In this document: positions 1-12,729 of the stretch, one piece after another
Layout: every line of letters starts with the position of its first letter
How positions within the stretch are numbered: position 1 is the first letter of the stretch
Source: Amyloporia xantha
Taxonomy: Eukaryota > Basidiomycota > Agaricomycetes > Polyporales > Adustoporiaceae
Assembly: GCA_036971615.1 (NCBI GenBank)
Contig: JAYKKR010000025.1
Coordinates: 558,001-622,000, forward strand
Reading direction: 5' to 3'
Length of the DNA: 64,000 bases
Made by a program: the position numbers and the translations under genes
The notes under the pieces: generated by a model
What the model was told of the DNA's origin: nothing
The model's input: the letters and a program-made list of their open reading frames with translations, nothing else
Databases searched by the model: none

Positions 1-640
1 GTATTCCAGGCGGTGCGTAGAGAACAATAGGTGCACAGGTATTGGGCAGTGTATTGTAGAAGTATGGACTACGCGTGTTTAGAAGGTTCTAGCATTTCTC
101 ACTTGTATTTAAGAAGACCGACGGTCTTCGGTTTCCAGCAATCTATTTTACCTCTGAGCTCTTAGCACAACGAGACCTTGTCTCCTTCACATATCATTGT
201 AGATCTTACCATAGCTACGCGCTGGTAAAGAGATCTATCCCAGACTTGACAAACTACTTATAGCTTCGCGCTAAGTAGCGGTCTTCGGTATTGCTTCGCG
301 CTACCTAAAGCCCTTGGTCTGGCAACAATACTTGCGAAGGATTTGAGTTATCCTTGTTTAGGAAGTTCTACCTTTAAACCTTATCTCTGCGTGAACATAA
401 GCGGTATCTCTCTAAGTCGGTCTTAACCTAACGACCTTCGGTCTTGAGCGATACTCTTAGGCTCACGCCCATCTCTAACATAAGACCCTTCGGTCTTATA
501 CTCCTTACTTGGTATACCGGCATTCCACTCCTAACTAGCCATTAGGACTCAAGCATACAGTCTAAGTATTCTTATTATCCTATCCGTTACCGGTATACGA
601 GCTTAGGTACTAGTACTACCCTGGTTCTTAACAGCTCTGC
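1..640. other. Non-coding stretch with recurrent small hairpins
   Basis: No convincing reading frame. Short stem-loops recur: positions 113-127 (AAGACC/GGTCTT), 433-443 (GACC-TTC-GGTC) and 481-498 (TAAGACC with a CTTC loop and GGTCTTA). A second word, GCTTCGCGCTA, recurs around 265-305. The composition is T-rich, unlike the GC-rich DNA downstream. It could be the edge of a retroelement or a hairpin-type repeat. I see the hairpins directly; the origin is unknown. Confidence 0.5.
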
Positions 641-2540
641 TTGAGACCGGTATCTTGCCCGTTGACGGTGCTGTGCTGCACGCTGGAAGCCATGTCAGGT
701 GGCCCCCATACATTCGTCGAAGACGCTTTCAACTGAGTAGACTGACTTCTACCCCGTCTCTTCGCCATGGATTCGAACACGTTGAGAGTGGATACACTGG
801 CAATAAGGGCAAGAAGGCAAGGATATAGTGGGTGTGTCAAGCTCTCTGGACTTGCACCTGTTTGCGCGATAAGCTTTATAACATAATCAATATGAATGGA
901 CCTTGGGATATGCGGGACTATCCGATGTCAAGAACCACAAATGTTGCAGGGAAGCCTTTCGATGCCATAGGATATGCGAAACCTTGATGAGTCCGACGCT
1001 CTAACATCTGGTGAGAAGTAATTTCGGAGTATCCGAGTCCACGAATCGACCTTATGCCAGAATTCTGCATAGCTACGGGCGGTACAGAGAATCGTGACAA
1101 GTGGAAGACCGCGCAGATACCCATGCATTCGATATCAAAATTCAGATACCAACCCAATGCATGAGCTCAAGCATCGTATGAAAGGTGCGGATCCCAGCTC
1201 GTGCTAAAGCCGAGTCCCAGCAATAGGTGCAAGCACATGTTCGCCAGGCGGTGCTGGCGTTATGACTAGCGCCCACGCAACGTCTGCGCGCTCAATGCTG
1301 ACTCGTAGATTGACCCAAAAGCATAGACGGGAGTGTACTGTTTGCAAACATCGCCCATTGGCTTGTATTTGCATCGAACCAGACAGAAACTCCACGAACG
1401 CGAATATTGAAGAGCACCTGCGGAAATCTGTGGGCAGCCACTGAAGTATGAGCGCGTGGGGACGACACGTGCTATCTAAAATTCGGCGAGGAGTTCGTGG
1501 TAGAACAATGTCTTGAAAACAAGGCGAGATGGGTAGGTTGCAAAGTGACGGCTGCAACGAGTAAGATGTCGCGTCTCAGAAGGAGACTCGCATGAGGCGA
1601 TGTATAGGTTGGAAGGCATAACTAAATGAGCAGTTATAGCACGTCGGAGGTGACATGGGCAGGAAGAAGTAGTGAGGACAGGCGAGGACCCATGTCCTGA
1701 CGAATCGTCGAGCCTTCAGTGAGTAGAGATGCAGGTGAGGCTGATCGGGAATACGATCTCTTCGATAAGAGCGGAAGCGGTCTGTGGTATCTCCTCTCTC
1801 ACGTCTGCGAAACAAAATATCACCAGAACCCATAACGGAGAGCTGATGGCATAGACCATCGAAGACCATGGTGCACTATGGCATTTGAAATTTCCCCCTT
1901 CAGTCGACTGAGGGGGGGGGGGCAGAGCTACCGTGCTGTGCGCCAAGCCGAAGTCCGAGTCCGGAAAGGCCATGATAGAAGTAGATTGTTTGATGGGTCA
2001 CCAGCACCACAATCAGAGACTGAGAAGAATATTTGGGTTAACTTGTGGACTGACAACTAGCGACGTGAGTAGACTAGGAGACTAATCAAATGGGACTCAC
2101 TGAAGCAACGGCCAGCATTCAACCCAGCATTCAACCACCAATCCATACACAGAACATATTGGGCTGGAAATATGGCCCCTTCCAGAAGATACTACATCTT
2201 CGTCTGCTCTAAAATGCTTCGCCTCGCACCATCGCCGTACGCGACAAGTGGGGCCGATACAGAGAGCTGGGCTTGTAACACTAGTAGGAATAGACATCAT
2301 TTTACCGTTTAGGAATATAACCATGATCTGTATAATACACCGAGAATTATCGTATGATTGAGACGAGCTTGGGCGTATCGGGCGCGGCTTGCTCATGGTC
2401 GGTCACTTAATTTGACGGAGTGATGCTGATGATGACTGTAGCGGATCCTGGCAAGATATCCGCATATCCGAGCATGCGCGAAGTGATTGACTGTCATTTT
2501 GACGAATGTATGTCGAGCGAGGGCGAGGGACTTCAGTTCG
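641..2540. other. No supported gene
   Basis: Only short overlapping open frames in all directions, none with recognisable domains or a coherent exon chain. One poly-G run lies at about 1912-1922. Nothing else stands out. Confidence 0.5.
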
Positions 2541-2589
2541 GACGATACAACGCGAAGGAGTGTCGGCCCATTCACGGATACAACCCTAT

Positions 2590-2815
2590 AATTCAGATGT
2601 ATCCTCCGAGGCGCTGAGCCTAGACCCCCGTAAAGATACATCCGCACCAAGTCCAGATGTATCCTCCCTAAGACGGGATACATCGGCAAGCGGACGGGAT
2701 GCATCCACACTGTGAATGGATGCATCCCGCCGCCGTGTAAGTCCACCTCTTCAAGCAGCTTGAATGCCTCCCGCCGCTGTGTAAAATAATGCTAGCTACA
2801 TGCATCCCATGTCCC
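2590..2815. repeat. Left cluster of GGATGYATCC-like motifs
   Basis: At least seven copies of a 9-10 bp word (GATGTATCC, GATACATCC, GGATGCATCC and variants) in both orientations lie just beyond the 3' end of the KDZ transposase gene. The same word clusters again at 18.59-19.03 kb. Many DNA transposons carry multiple transposase-binding words inside their ends, so I infer this is the left subterminal region of the KDZ element. Exact termini and target duplication were not found. Confidence 0.5.
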
Positions 2816-2929
2816 ACAGACACCGCTCATTTGTACCCCTGCGTAAAACATCATTTCGTAGCCGATAGTGCTCCCCTTCCTCATATTATGGCTGGCGAGA
2901 TTCAACCACCCGCGGACCCACCCTGTTTC

Positions 2930-5900
2930 TCAAACGGCCGCGCAGTCAATCATCTCCTTGAAGAGACTCACACAACTCCCGCGCAGCCGCTCATATCGCC
3001 ACGCCTGCCTGCGCGACAATCAGTTCCTATTTCTCATGGTCAGGTATTAGACACTTACTTCCTAGCATACGCGCCCCGTCCACCATCCCCTTCATCTTCA
3101 TGTTCCTCGCCCTGTTTCATCCAGCGTTGCTCGAAGTGTGCGAAGAATCGGAGCACCCGTCTCATCTCCTCTTGCACGAGGAGGACTTGTTCTTCCCACC
3201 GCTGCTGAAGCGCACTCCTTCGGAACCAGTGGACTTGCATCGCTGTGTATCGTCAGCCCGTGGTTCGCCCATCTGATCAATGTACTTACCGTCTTCGAGA
3301 AACCCTTTGATTGCCTCATTGTTTTTGTTCTCAATAAACGAAAAATCCTCCCAAATCCACGATGGGGCCTTCTTGCTGCTCCCAATTTCCTCATCATCAG
3401 TGTGCATCACAAAGGGAACCACATGTTCGCGTTGGAGCTCACGATACGTCGGGTCGTCCTGTGGCATGCCTAAACGGCGGAGGGCCCGTCGTGCTCTCCG
3501 GTACACATCGGCCGCTTTCTCCACGGCTTGCTGTTTCCGTCGGATCTTGTTGATGGCGCGCGTATTTGCTATCTGCCCGCTGACGTTACGCTTCTGCCAT
3601 TTGAAGCCGAACGTCGTGATGAGATGGGTGCGCACTTCATCGAGGGCGTCATTTGCTTGCCCTTGCCTCAGCCTTTTCTCCACCTCGAGTACCCGCGCCA
3701 TACAAGGTTCTTTCAGAATCCTCGCATCGCAATCGGATGGTAATTGAACTCGCATTGCTTGCACGTCGTGCCACGCCGCGCTGCGAGCGAGAGCTTTCGC
3801 CTTGTCTGCACCCCCGGAACGCTTCCGCTTCCCCCCCTCAGTCACCTCTGCAGCGTGACCCTCTTGCTCGTCTTCATCGTCGTCGTCCTCGCTGTCTTCG
3901 TCTGGCTTTAAAGTGCCGTTCGCGATGACGCCCGGTACGTGGGTGCGCACCTCCGCGCCTGTGTCGCACTCCACTCTTCGAGCCACCTCCAACACGCGGG
4001 GGGTCACATAGCGTTCATAAAGGTCCCTCCATTCTTCGAACCGGGCCTCGAAGCGCTCTTTTCGCTCACATACGTCAACATTTGAGGCTTCGGTTCTCTC
4101 TTCATCTGCCAGGTCCAGCAACAACACGCCTCTGCTCTCAAGTCGTTAGTTAACAGCGGCGATAGGTCTATGTCAATTACCTTAGTTCTTGCAGTTTGAT
4201 TCCTTCCTCAAGCGCACCCACAAGCCCCCCGCCGATCCCTCCCTCGTGACCTGCTTCTTGGTTCAAATGTTCCAGAATCTCCTTCTGGGTCAGTACTGCT
4301 CCATCGGTTAGCATGTGGCCCAAATCTACTCATCTCCCAGAATTCGCTCACCTGCTTGTTTGCGTGGCTCATATGGATTATCAATATCTTTATGGTTTTC
4401 GATGTGAACGATTTTCATCTGCCATTGCCTTTCTTCTTCCTTCCATGTTTCTAGCTTGGCAGCGCTGATACCCTCCTCCACCTTCCGCAGATGCTCGTCC
4501 GCCACGCGTGCCTGCTGCACCGCTTGTGTATACTTCTGGGCGAGCGCACGACCTATGCACTGTCAGCCAACCATGCACGGGGGAGCATCACGACCCTACT
4601 CACCAATCCCATGCACACGGCGGACATTCATGTCGGAATGATGGTCATTGATGATGTCATGCCTATGCCCCGCGGACATCTCGCGTGTGCGCCCTCCGAG
4701 TGCATTCAATGTTGCCCATATACGCTCGGGAGCCTCGCCATCCATCATTCCCATTCCCGGCAACCAATAGTACGAGAATTTGTAACGGCATGATGCAGTG
4801 TGCGCGGGGAGGTGAAATTTGCCCACCGCGGCCAACGTCCACGGGAAGTAGGTTGCTCGAATCGAGCGCAAGCTGGGCACCGTCTGCCGGAACCACTGCA
4901 TCCGCGACGTGAAATGGATGCGATATTGACAGTTGATATCATAGCCACTGACGTGCATGCGCAGCGCCATCCATCGCTGGAGCCCAGACAACATGGCAAA
5001 ATCGACGTTGGCGAATCTGGGGAGGCGTCAATCACTGGAACGCGCAGGAGCATTGCGCGTCTCACCGTTCCCCCTTCTGCAGATCAACTCCCCCCCCCGG
5101 CAAAACAAACATGTGCCTTGCACATGATAGCCCTACCGTCCCCGAGACCTTCCCCCAATATCCACCATAGCACATCGCGCCGAACTTGTGACAGGTGCTT
5201 GGCTGCCATCCCGGGGTCAGGCTCGTGCCACATGTTAGCTCGTGATCACTCACCTCGGGAGCCATAGGGCCGAGGTGTTTCTGGAAGTCTTCAAAGTCTT
5301 GCTCGTTGGCATAATACGCCGCCCCGAGCGTCAAGGGGAAATCGTTGGGATCCGAGCCCTTGTCACGCTGGTTCTGGTGGAAATTCCCGTCGACAGTATG
5401 AAATAATGCATCTAGGTATCTGCATTTCGAAATGAGTGACACGCCATGGTGACCTTCCCGTGCTTACCTTAGATCTCGAGGCCGTTTTGCCCACCCAGGG
5501 TCCATGTTGATGTCAGGCTGCGGGCACGCTGGGCACAGGACAGCAAGACTGCCCGGGGCCAGGTCCCGCCCTGGTGGCGTACCTGCTCGTCGCGCCGCCC
5601 TGAGGAAGATGTATTCCCTCACTGCTGTCATGAATTCTCGATAGCGGTCCTGGTCCAATTTGAGTATTGCGCAATGGCATGGCAACGAGTGACTCACCGC
5701 GACGTTATCCGGGAAGACATTGTCGGTGGAGCGGCGTAAATACATGAAATAATCATGGGCACTCAGCTGGGACTGAAGGGACAGCAGGTGAAACCTCCGC
5801 AGCATGTTGATGCTGAACGCCGTGCGAGGAATATCCCAAGATCCTGGCCACAACCCGTACTTGATTAGCTGGATAGGCTCGGGCTCTTGCTCGGGGCCAA

Positions 5901-6800
5901 CTTGGGGCCTCGAACATGCACAGAATCGCAAAGCGATCGCATCAATGCCATGGTCATGGACGATGGTGACGGTGCGCAGCGCCGTCAAGGCGACCGGGCA
6001 TTTCTTGCCACCATGGCCTAAATTGATTATCAGGCCTAAAGCACCCAGAGTGCGCTTGACCCAGAAACACCTAGGCTCGTCCCACTCCTCCACCCGATGG
6101 AAGGGGTTATGATCATGCGCTGTGATAACACACGCCACGCACATGACCCCCGGATGCAGACACTCCATGCATCGAAAACGACCGGCGCGTACTATCCCAA
6201 GCTGTGAACAGCAGACACAGGCTGGCCCAACAGACTCTCGCGCCTCTCGCCATACGAGCGCGTTACTGGCGTGCATCGCCCACCGGTCGATGAATTGTGC
6301 CATTCGCGCGGACGGAGGCTGTGGCACACACTAGTCAGTAGGCTACTTGGGCAACGGAAATGAGAAGCACCTACTATCGTATTGTTGACGCGCGCCTTTT
6401 TCACACCTGCTTGCTCCTGCTGCACCCCCTCTTCCTGGCCGTGCCCGCTACCGTCCAGCCACCGGCTGTCCCCCACCGCCAGCGGACTGACATCGGCGTC
6501 ATGCTCCGTGACAAGACTGATCTCCCCCACACTGGCCCCCCGCCTGCGCTCTTCTACTGCAACAGGTTCGGCGAACCCCTTCGCCTGACTGGATGCACCT
6601 GGTCCCCCTGCGCCTGATGGATCGCAGTGCCCCTTCATTTTGTTGACGCTGGCAAAAGGATCCATCTTCGGGCGCAACCGGGGACCCTCACCTGCCCTAC
6701 GTGTGTCCTGGAAGACGCGGGCATGCCCGAATCGCACGCCCCTGGCGGACGACGATTTTGAAGGTGACGGCGGGTGACGATTCATAGAGTACCTGCGCAT
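2930..6800 (-). CDS. KDZ-family transposase with CxC2 cysteine cluster
   Basis: Eleven exons join in frame: 6800-6375, 6318-5698, 5649-5468, 5419-5254, 5202-5066, 5016-4604, 4552-4352, 4295-4181, 4131-3290, 3242-3059 and 3008-2930 (1122 codons with stop; a second ATG is at 6785). After a low-complexity N-terminus comes a CxC2 zinc cluster (CVCC, RFRCMEC, CVAC, then HNPFHRVEEW). The KDZ core follows: TVDGNF, SCARHMFV, VDLQKGER, SGYDINCQY, KFHLPAH, then DGEAPERIW. The C-terminus has a long acidic/helical stretch and VHWFRRSALQQRWEEQ. The D of DGNF, the D of YDINCQY and the E of GEAPER are the likely acidic catalytic triad (inference from the family). Every join has GT..AG ends and no internal stop, so the gene may be functional. 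It would cut and move the surrounding element. Confidence 0.9.
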
Positions 6801-9800
6801 GACGGGTCTGAAGCAAATTGTGGTCAGGTCACGTGGCCAGCGTCGGCGCGCCTGCCGCCCTCCAGGGCATGCGCTGCAGGGCGTATGCGCAAGCGCATCA
6901 CCCCCGACCTGCAGTTTTCCCTGCCTAGGGGCCCGCTCGGGTGTGCGGCTAAGCGGACACTGTGGGACTCGAGGCCGCGCGCGCGAGCCCGCCGCCCCTC
7001 AGCTCCTGATTGTTATATATCTATGATTGCGTGTCACCAAGTTGACCTTGTGTGTCGCATCCCAAAGCTCCTTGAGCACTGCACATCGGCACTCAGACGG
7101 ACCTCAACGGCGAGGAAACCATGATGCAGACGTACAGCTGTCAGTGGGCTACCAGAAGACTTCCACGTTCAGCCGTGCGGGCTTCGTCCCGGATGTTGCA
7201 TGGTGAAGAGTATTGAGATCCAGGCTCATCAGGGCTTACTGAATACTACATACCTGTGCTCCTGACGGGAATATGTCGTCCTCACGCTGAGGGCCACTGC
7301 GTGCCGCGCGGTGGCTGTACAAGCCTTCAGTACGCCGAATGCGTGTCAAGTTCCGCAGCACGCAGGTTCTGTACAGAGCGCACCTGCAGAGGCATGACGA
7401 CCGAGCGTGCGCGTCCCTTGGCAGCGCAGGGAGCACCTTGCGCCGTATATCGTTACAGTTGGGGTGGGGACATGGGCGCCCCCGAGGCTGAGTAGGCTTG
7501 AACGTGGAAGTCGAGATGTGCACTAAGTGCAATTGGTTGGTGGCACAGCGCGCCAGCGGCGTCTAACCTGCGACTCCGCCTGCTTGCCCACGATGTATAC
7601 ACAGCCTGTGTCTTTGGAAACCTTCCAGACATGCGGTTATCTGCGTCCTCCCTGCATTTCCCTCCCTCCTCTCCACCCTGTCAGAGGTGGAGTTTTTGAT
7701 CTCAAACACGCGCGCCCTCCCATGGTCTTTCCTACGCTATATGACTCTGTCACCTCCAGGACCTCGCTGCTCCCTGTGGCGCCGCCGCCACTGTGTCCAT
7801 GGTAATGTCCCTCATGCGTGGTTAGACCACATTCGTGAACTCATTACATTTGGTCTAGCGAGAGCGTGTGCTCTGCCAGTCCAGCGGAGGCTTGGCCAGC
7901 CGCCACATGATAGAATGCAGTGCGAGTCAGGACTCGAGGTGTGACTGGCCCTGCGGGTTCGACATCATGACCTGGCGAACAGGGGTTCACGCTTCTCTCG
8001 TGCGTTTCACGGCCCACCGATGGGGCCCAGCTTGCACTCTAGGTATGTACCAGATAACCATGACGTGACGCGGTCCCGTGCGGTTCTCTATTCAGGCGGG
8101 GTTCCACGGGCATTCATGTTGTATTACATACATCCTGGTATATTCGCTCAATTCACGCCCTGGGGGCCCTCCATGGTGAGACTGCGCGCACCGTACGTAG
8201 CATGCGGCGGCGGCTCAGGTATGTATTCGTCATTGCGCAGCACCGTCTGAGTGCTATCCACAGATGTCGCAGCCACTCTGGCGCCAGGCTACTAGCGTGA
8301 AGGTGAGTCGGGCTCTCCTTGCCTGCTTGCTGCCCGCTACTGCCCAGACCTGATGCCGGCCTCAGGTCCGCCCTCATTGACACCTCTACCTCCCTCGCCT
8401 GCGCAATCAGCGACGTGCGCCCTCGCGCGTCGTTACAGACTCTGTTCTGCAGGGCGCGCGTGGCCCTGTTACTTACGACGGACCATCCCTCACATGGCTA
8501 ACATAGCTGCGGCCCATCTGCCTTATTCCATCATGAATACTGCAGGGGGGGCATGTCTGTCGTGCGTGGGGGCACAGCCGGGCGCAGCTCATGGGGTTGG
8601 ACAATAGTACGTACCCACTACGGGCTGAACACTACCTGATGTGACTGTAGTCGATAGACTCGCCACCGAGGAGCGGACAGTGGGCATCGGTGCGTTGATA
8701 TAGCCAAGCTGTGTGTATGTACTGTCCATTAGTTAGTGTTACATGAACAGCGAGCGCGTACCAACTGAATCCATGCCCGTGGAGGGAGAGCGTGGCGTGA
8801 GGGGGGACACAGCCCTTTGCAGGATCGCGAGGTGTCGTGTGAGACGAGCATTAAGACTGGCCAGCAGGGCCATCGGTCACGCTTAGGAGGGTAGCTAGCA
8901 GACCGATCTGGGTGGCCCGGGATGTGAGTGCGATCAGCGAGCGTGAGGGTGGCTCACCATGAATCTGTGAGCGCCGCCCCGTGGGGAACCAGCGAAGAGT
9001 GTGTACATCCCCTGGCTCGAACCAGTGGGTCGCACCGCTCACTCGCCAGGCGCAGGCTGCAGGCCAGAGGACACGGCAGGGCCCCTCGTAACCTTGCACC
9101 AGCACGGGAACGACCTGCGACGTGGCGTGGCAAGAGTGCAATGCATGGCAATCAACCCCCCAGGTCACGCGCCTGTAGCAATTTGCTTCCGAGGCGTGAG
9201 CGCCTCCACCTGCATGCAGACAGCGATTCATGACCTGGGGCTCTCGGCATTCCTGGGTTGTGCAGGCCTCTCTCAGGCTGGCGGCACGTATTGGGCTACG
9301 TAACGTCTGGCGCGCTCAGATTGTGTCCTTGATGGCTAATACACCAGCTAGATACTCTACTGGTTAATCGCGGTGGCCCCGCTGCCAGTGCTCACGCGGC
9401 GGGAGACGTCGGCCACCCTGGCGTGCGATTGGCCTGGCTCAAGCTGCGCGTAGCAATCCGTGCGCAGCTAGCATCTCAGGCCACGATTTGACCATTCCTG
9501 TTCTTTCATTGCCCGGGGTTTCGCCGGCTCTCGTGCTCGGGTGCGCCCTCGGGGCAGGGAGTCCTTCTGCCCCAGACAACATTGGTGCACTGCGCGCCGC
9601 AGCGAAGGGACCGCGGGACTCACTGGCTGGCACCCAGAGTGGCTGCAATGTGGGTCCCATTGAGATTAACTCCCGCTCGGCCGCATGCATGGACCAAATT
9701 GCGGGGTCTACTTCACATGCTCATTCCATCGCGCTCACCGCAGGGCCTCTGCCCACAGGGACCCAATATGCGTTCTGGCATGAGCGCCGCTCGCGGGACG

Positions 9801-10794
9801 CCCCGAACATACCTGAACACCGAGCGCGAGCATGGGGCCCTTGTGCACTGAGCGAGTGGCCCCGTGACCATCTCTGCTGCATGCTCGTCCCGTGGTCCTC
9901 CAGCATGCTGGGCTGAATGGTCCTGGGGCTCGAGGTTGCGTGCGAAGCTCGCCGTCATGCAAGAGAGGCGGCTGCGCGAGCTGCAGGAGAGGTCTTCGAT
10001 ATCCGCTTAACGGGCGCCATGGGCCCTGCGCTCGGCCCTGCTGGGCATGTTCAGGTACGTCTTCATGCTGGCCACGAGCGCCGCCCTGCCCTGACATGAT
10101 TGATTCGAAAGTTGAAAACCCCATGGTTCAGTACTGGAAATGCCGTGATGAATGCCACACGCACGGTGATTCTGCCGACCAACCCATGGTGGGCGTATTG
10201 CCTCATGCATGGCCGCCCCTTGATGCAGCTCGTTCTGGTGGTAGATTGCAGCGAGACTGGATGACTGCCGGACCAGGCTCGCGCGCGGTGGTGCACACAA
10301 AGTACTGAGCCCCGATGAGGCAGTCGTAGGCGGGATTCACATCGCTCGAGTGGATCAACCCGCGCCATCCACGACGCGGATCACCTCACGTGGCCTCGAG
10401 GACTCCTTTGACAGGATGTCACCGTACGATGAAGTGTGTTTGATTACGTGGCTGTCAGGCCTGCTCATCGCGCCCCCCCCGCCTGTCCTCCCTGTTGAGG
10501 GACTCCCTTCATTTGGACTTACGTGCGCCATCCGCCCCACGCGGTCTGTGCCCTCCTGACCCCTCCGACATTTCGCAGGCCCCTATCCGGATCGGGTCAA
10601 CCCGTTCGCGGCTAAGGGGAATTCTCTCGTCCCCCTCGTGGCCCCAGGGGTACCGGATGCGTGTGAACTCATACGCGCTGCCCGACAAGCCCCCCATGTG
10701 CACAGGATTTGGGGTCTCTCGGACCGCTGCATTCTCCAGGACTTTCCCCCGCTCTGGCCGACACATCGCGCGCAGCCGCCTGGTTCTCTCCCCT
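6801..10794. other. GC-rich 4 kb without a supportable gene
   Basis: Lies between the divergent transposase and cargo gene A. Many short frames exist on both strands, but none could be chained into a gene or matched to a domain. I looked for a TET/JBP-type dioxygenase, which accompanies some fungal KDZ elements, and saw no clear iron-binding motif. It may hold a decayed gene, promoters for the divergent pair, or a gene I cannot resolve by eye. Confidence 0.4.
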
Positions 10795-12729
10795 ATGGGC
10801 CAAACAAAGTGGAGGCCACAGGAATCCCAATTTTTGGCCACCAAGTACACAAGTCCGGAGATTCGTGCCCTGCTTTTGCAAGAAGGTGTCAAAGGCCCCC
10901 AAAGGCTCGCTGCTGCCCGCCTCACTGAGCTCTATTTAGAGGCTTTTGGCACTCAGGCCTTTCCGGAGGAGACTGAAGAAGATTTTGAGGCACGCAGACG
11001 CCGTGCTAAGGGCGCCGCACGGGCAAAATTAACACGGCGGCTGGAGGAATCTGCAGAGGATTGTCAGGCTCGTTTGGATAGCCTCAGTGATGTGCGTCTC
11101 TTCCACAGTAATTCATGCAGGTGGCGCTGAACTGGCTCCAGCGCATCTATCACTATGTCAAAAACCACAGTGCCAATCGCAAGCAGACAGTGGCTAGCGC
11201 AAGCATAGCGCCCCTGCCTTCACCCAAAAAGATCCGTACGATCACACCTTACGACGTCTTCCAGGCAGGCCATCCGGAGAGGCCACAGATCACCATCTCC
11301 CGCTCGGAGGAGCGTGCTCGGGCAGACTTAGGAAAATTCTCCGCCGAGGCGAAAATAGTGTTTGCGAACCTGGACAAGCAGGAGATAGCCAGGCTCGCTG
11401 CTGAGGCAGAGGCGAGACAGAAGGCGCGAGAGGAGGAGACGAATGTGACCCCCGACGAGGCTACACGTGCCCAGTATGTCGCTTCGCGCCGCGTGTTGAT
11501 GGGTCACTGATAGATTCACAGTAAAGCCTTGGTTTTTCCCGAACATCTAAGGCAAAGCGCAATGCATTGGCAACAGGAAACCGGGTGGGTGGGGATGTAC
11601 ATCGCCGGCGGGCTGGGGGCCTACGGGGAACTAGATGCATACATGTGAGCCACACTCGGGGATCTGAATCAAGGCGGAATACTAAGTCATCTCAGGGTTT
11701 GTACTGGCAGCGATGGCACGGGAGCGAATTTCGAGGATCGCCTGTGCCAGGACATGGGGTGGTCTCGCGAGCGCCTGCGCGCTCGGTTCGAGTCCTTTCT
11801 GTGAGATATCTTTGACCATGAGTATGGTCAATGGCAATTGTATCCATCTGGACTCATCAGTGTGCAGCTGTCCAGCCCAGCGACGAAGTGCAGACATCGC
11901 AGTCAGTGAATTGGCATGGCGGTATGGTTTAGGTCCCCGTGTTCGAGCAGATGTTGAGGAACTGACTGCACACCTCCTAGGTCGCGATGCGAGGACGATG
12001 GAGGCAAATCCAGGAAGCAGCCGTCATCTGCTTGACCAAGCTAGCCTCGACACTGCCGCGCAGGCGGACACAGGCGCGCCAGCATGGCCAAGGCGCTCAG
12101 TCTCACCCAACGAGCCGCTAGCCCCAGGACCTGCGCATATCGAGGAGGCCCACCCAGGGCGCCTGAGCCCGCGAGGCGCATCCGTGCATGAACAGCGTCC
12201 GCGCGATGACATTCAGGCCAATGGTAAGGCAGGATCCATCGAGTTGTCATGCCAACGCTCAATTAAAGTGCCAGCTGCATGCGCTCCAGGTGCATTAACC
12301 TCACTGCCGTCCTCAACCATGACCGCAAAGACAACGCACTCGCCTATTGAACAACAGCCACTTCCAACCTCGACTGTGCTGGGCGCCTCTGCTTGCACTG
12401 GCCCTGCAGCGTCAATGGCCCTGGAGCCCGAGGTCATCGCTCATGCGGACCCCAACGTTGGAGGCGAAGAGGCACGCCCTGGCAAACGGGCTCCTATGGC
12501 CCCAGATGTGTCTGACCCTGAGCGACGGGGACCTGAACGGAGGTCGAAGAAAAGTCGCAAGACCGCGAGCACTGGGGCTGCCAAAAGACGAGAGGGGACG
12601 AGCGCGGCGGGCAGGAGTGCCACATCCGTTGTGCAGCCGGTGACCCACAGGCGCAGCGCGCGCGTGCGCCGGCCTACGTCTAAGATGCTGGGTTTGGATC
12701 CATGCATCCCCGTGACCACAGCAGGGTGA
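10795..12729 (+). CDS. KDZ-element cargo protein A, unknown function
   Basis: Five exons join in frame: 10795-11091, 11121-11473, 11552-11644, 11696-11800 and 11868-12729 (569 aa plus stop). It starts at MGQTKWRPQESQFL. The N-terminal third is helical and charged (LTELYLEAFGTQAF, then LNWLQRIYHYVKNH). A middle segment reads ETGWVGMYIAGGLGAYG followed by SDGTGANFEDRL and RERLRARFESFL. The last about 280 residues are disordered and Ser/Pro/Ala-rich, ending in basic patches (RRSKKSRKTA, RRSARVRRPTSK) that suggest nuclear or DNA-binding activity. The layout resembles a repeat-associated protein type I recall from agaricomycete genomes, but I cannot name a domain. Its position beside the transposase and its intact frame suggest it travels with the element. 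Confidence 0.7.

Noticed and set aside
765..790. GTTCGAATCC on the minus strand as a tRNA end
   Set aside because: The flanking bases cannot form a T stem and no A box is present upstream.
9488..10124. Overlapping 130-140-codon frames on both strands
   Set aside because: Frames on both strands of equal length in GC-rich DNA, with no motif, splice chain or start context favouring either.
6801..10794. TET/JBP-type dioxygenase accompanying the KDZ transposase
   Set aside because: Expected from known fungal KDZ associations, but no His-x-Asp iron site or following His/Arg pattern was seen in any frame.
11785..11800. GGTTCGAGTCC resembling a tRNA B box
   Set aside because: No A box at the right distance, no cloverleaf pairing, and it lies inside a coding exon of gene A.
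11713..11867. Extending the last exon of gene A upstream to an ATG at 11713
   Set aside because: Another frame there gives SDGTGANFEDRLCQDMGWSR with good splice sites on both sides and joins the preceding exons exactly.
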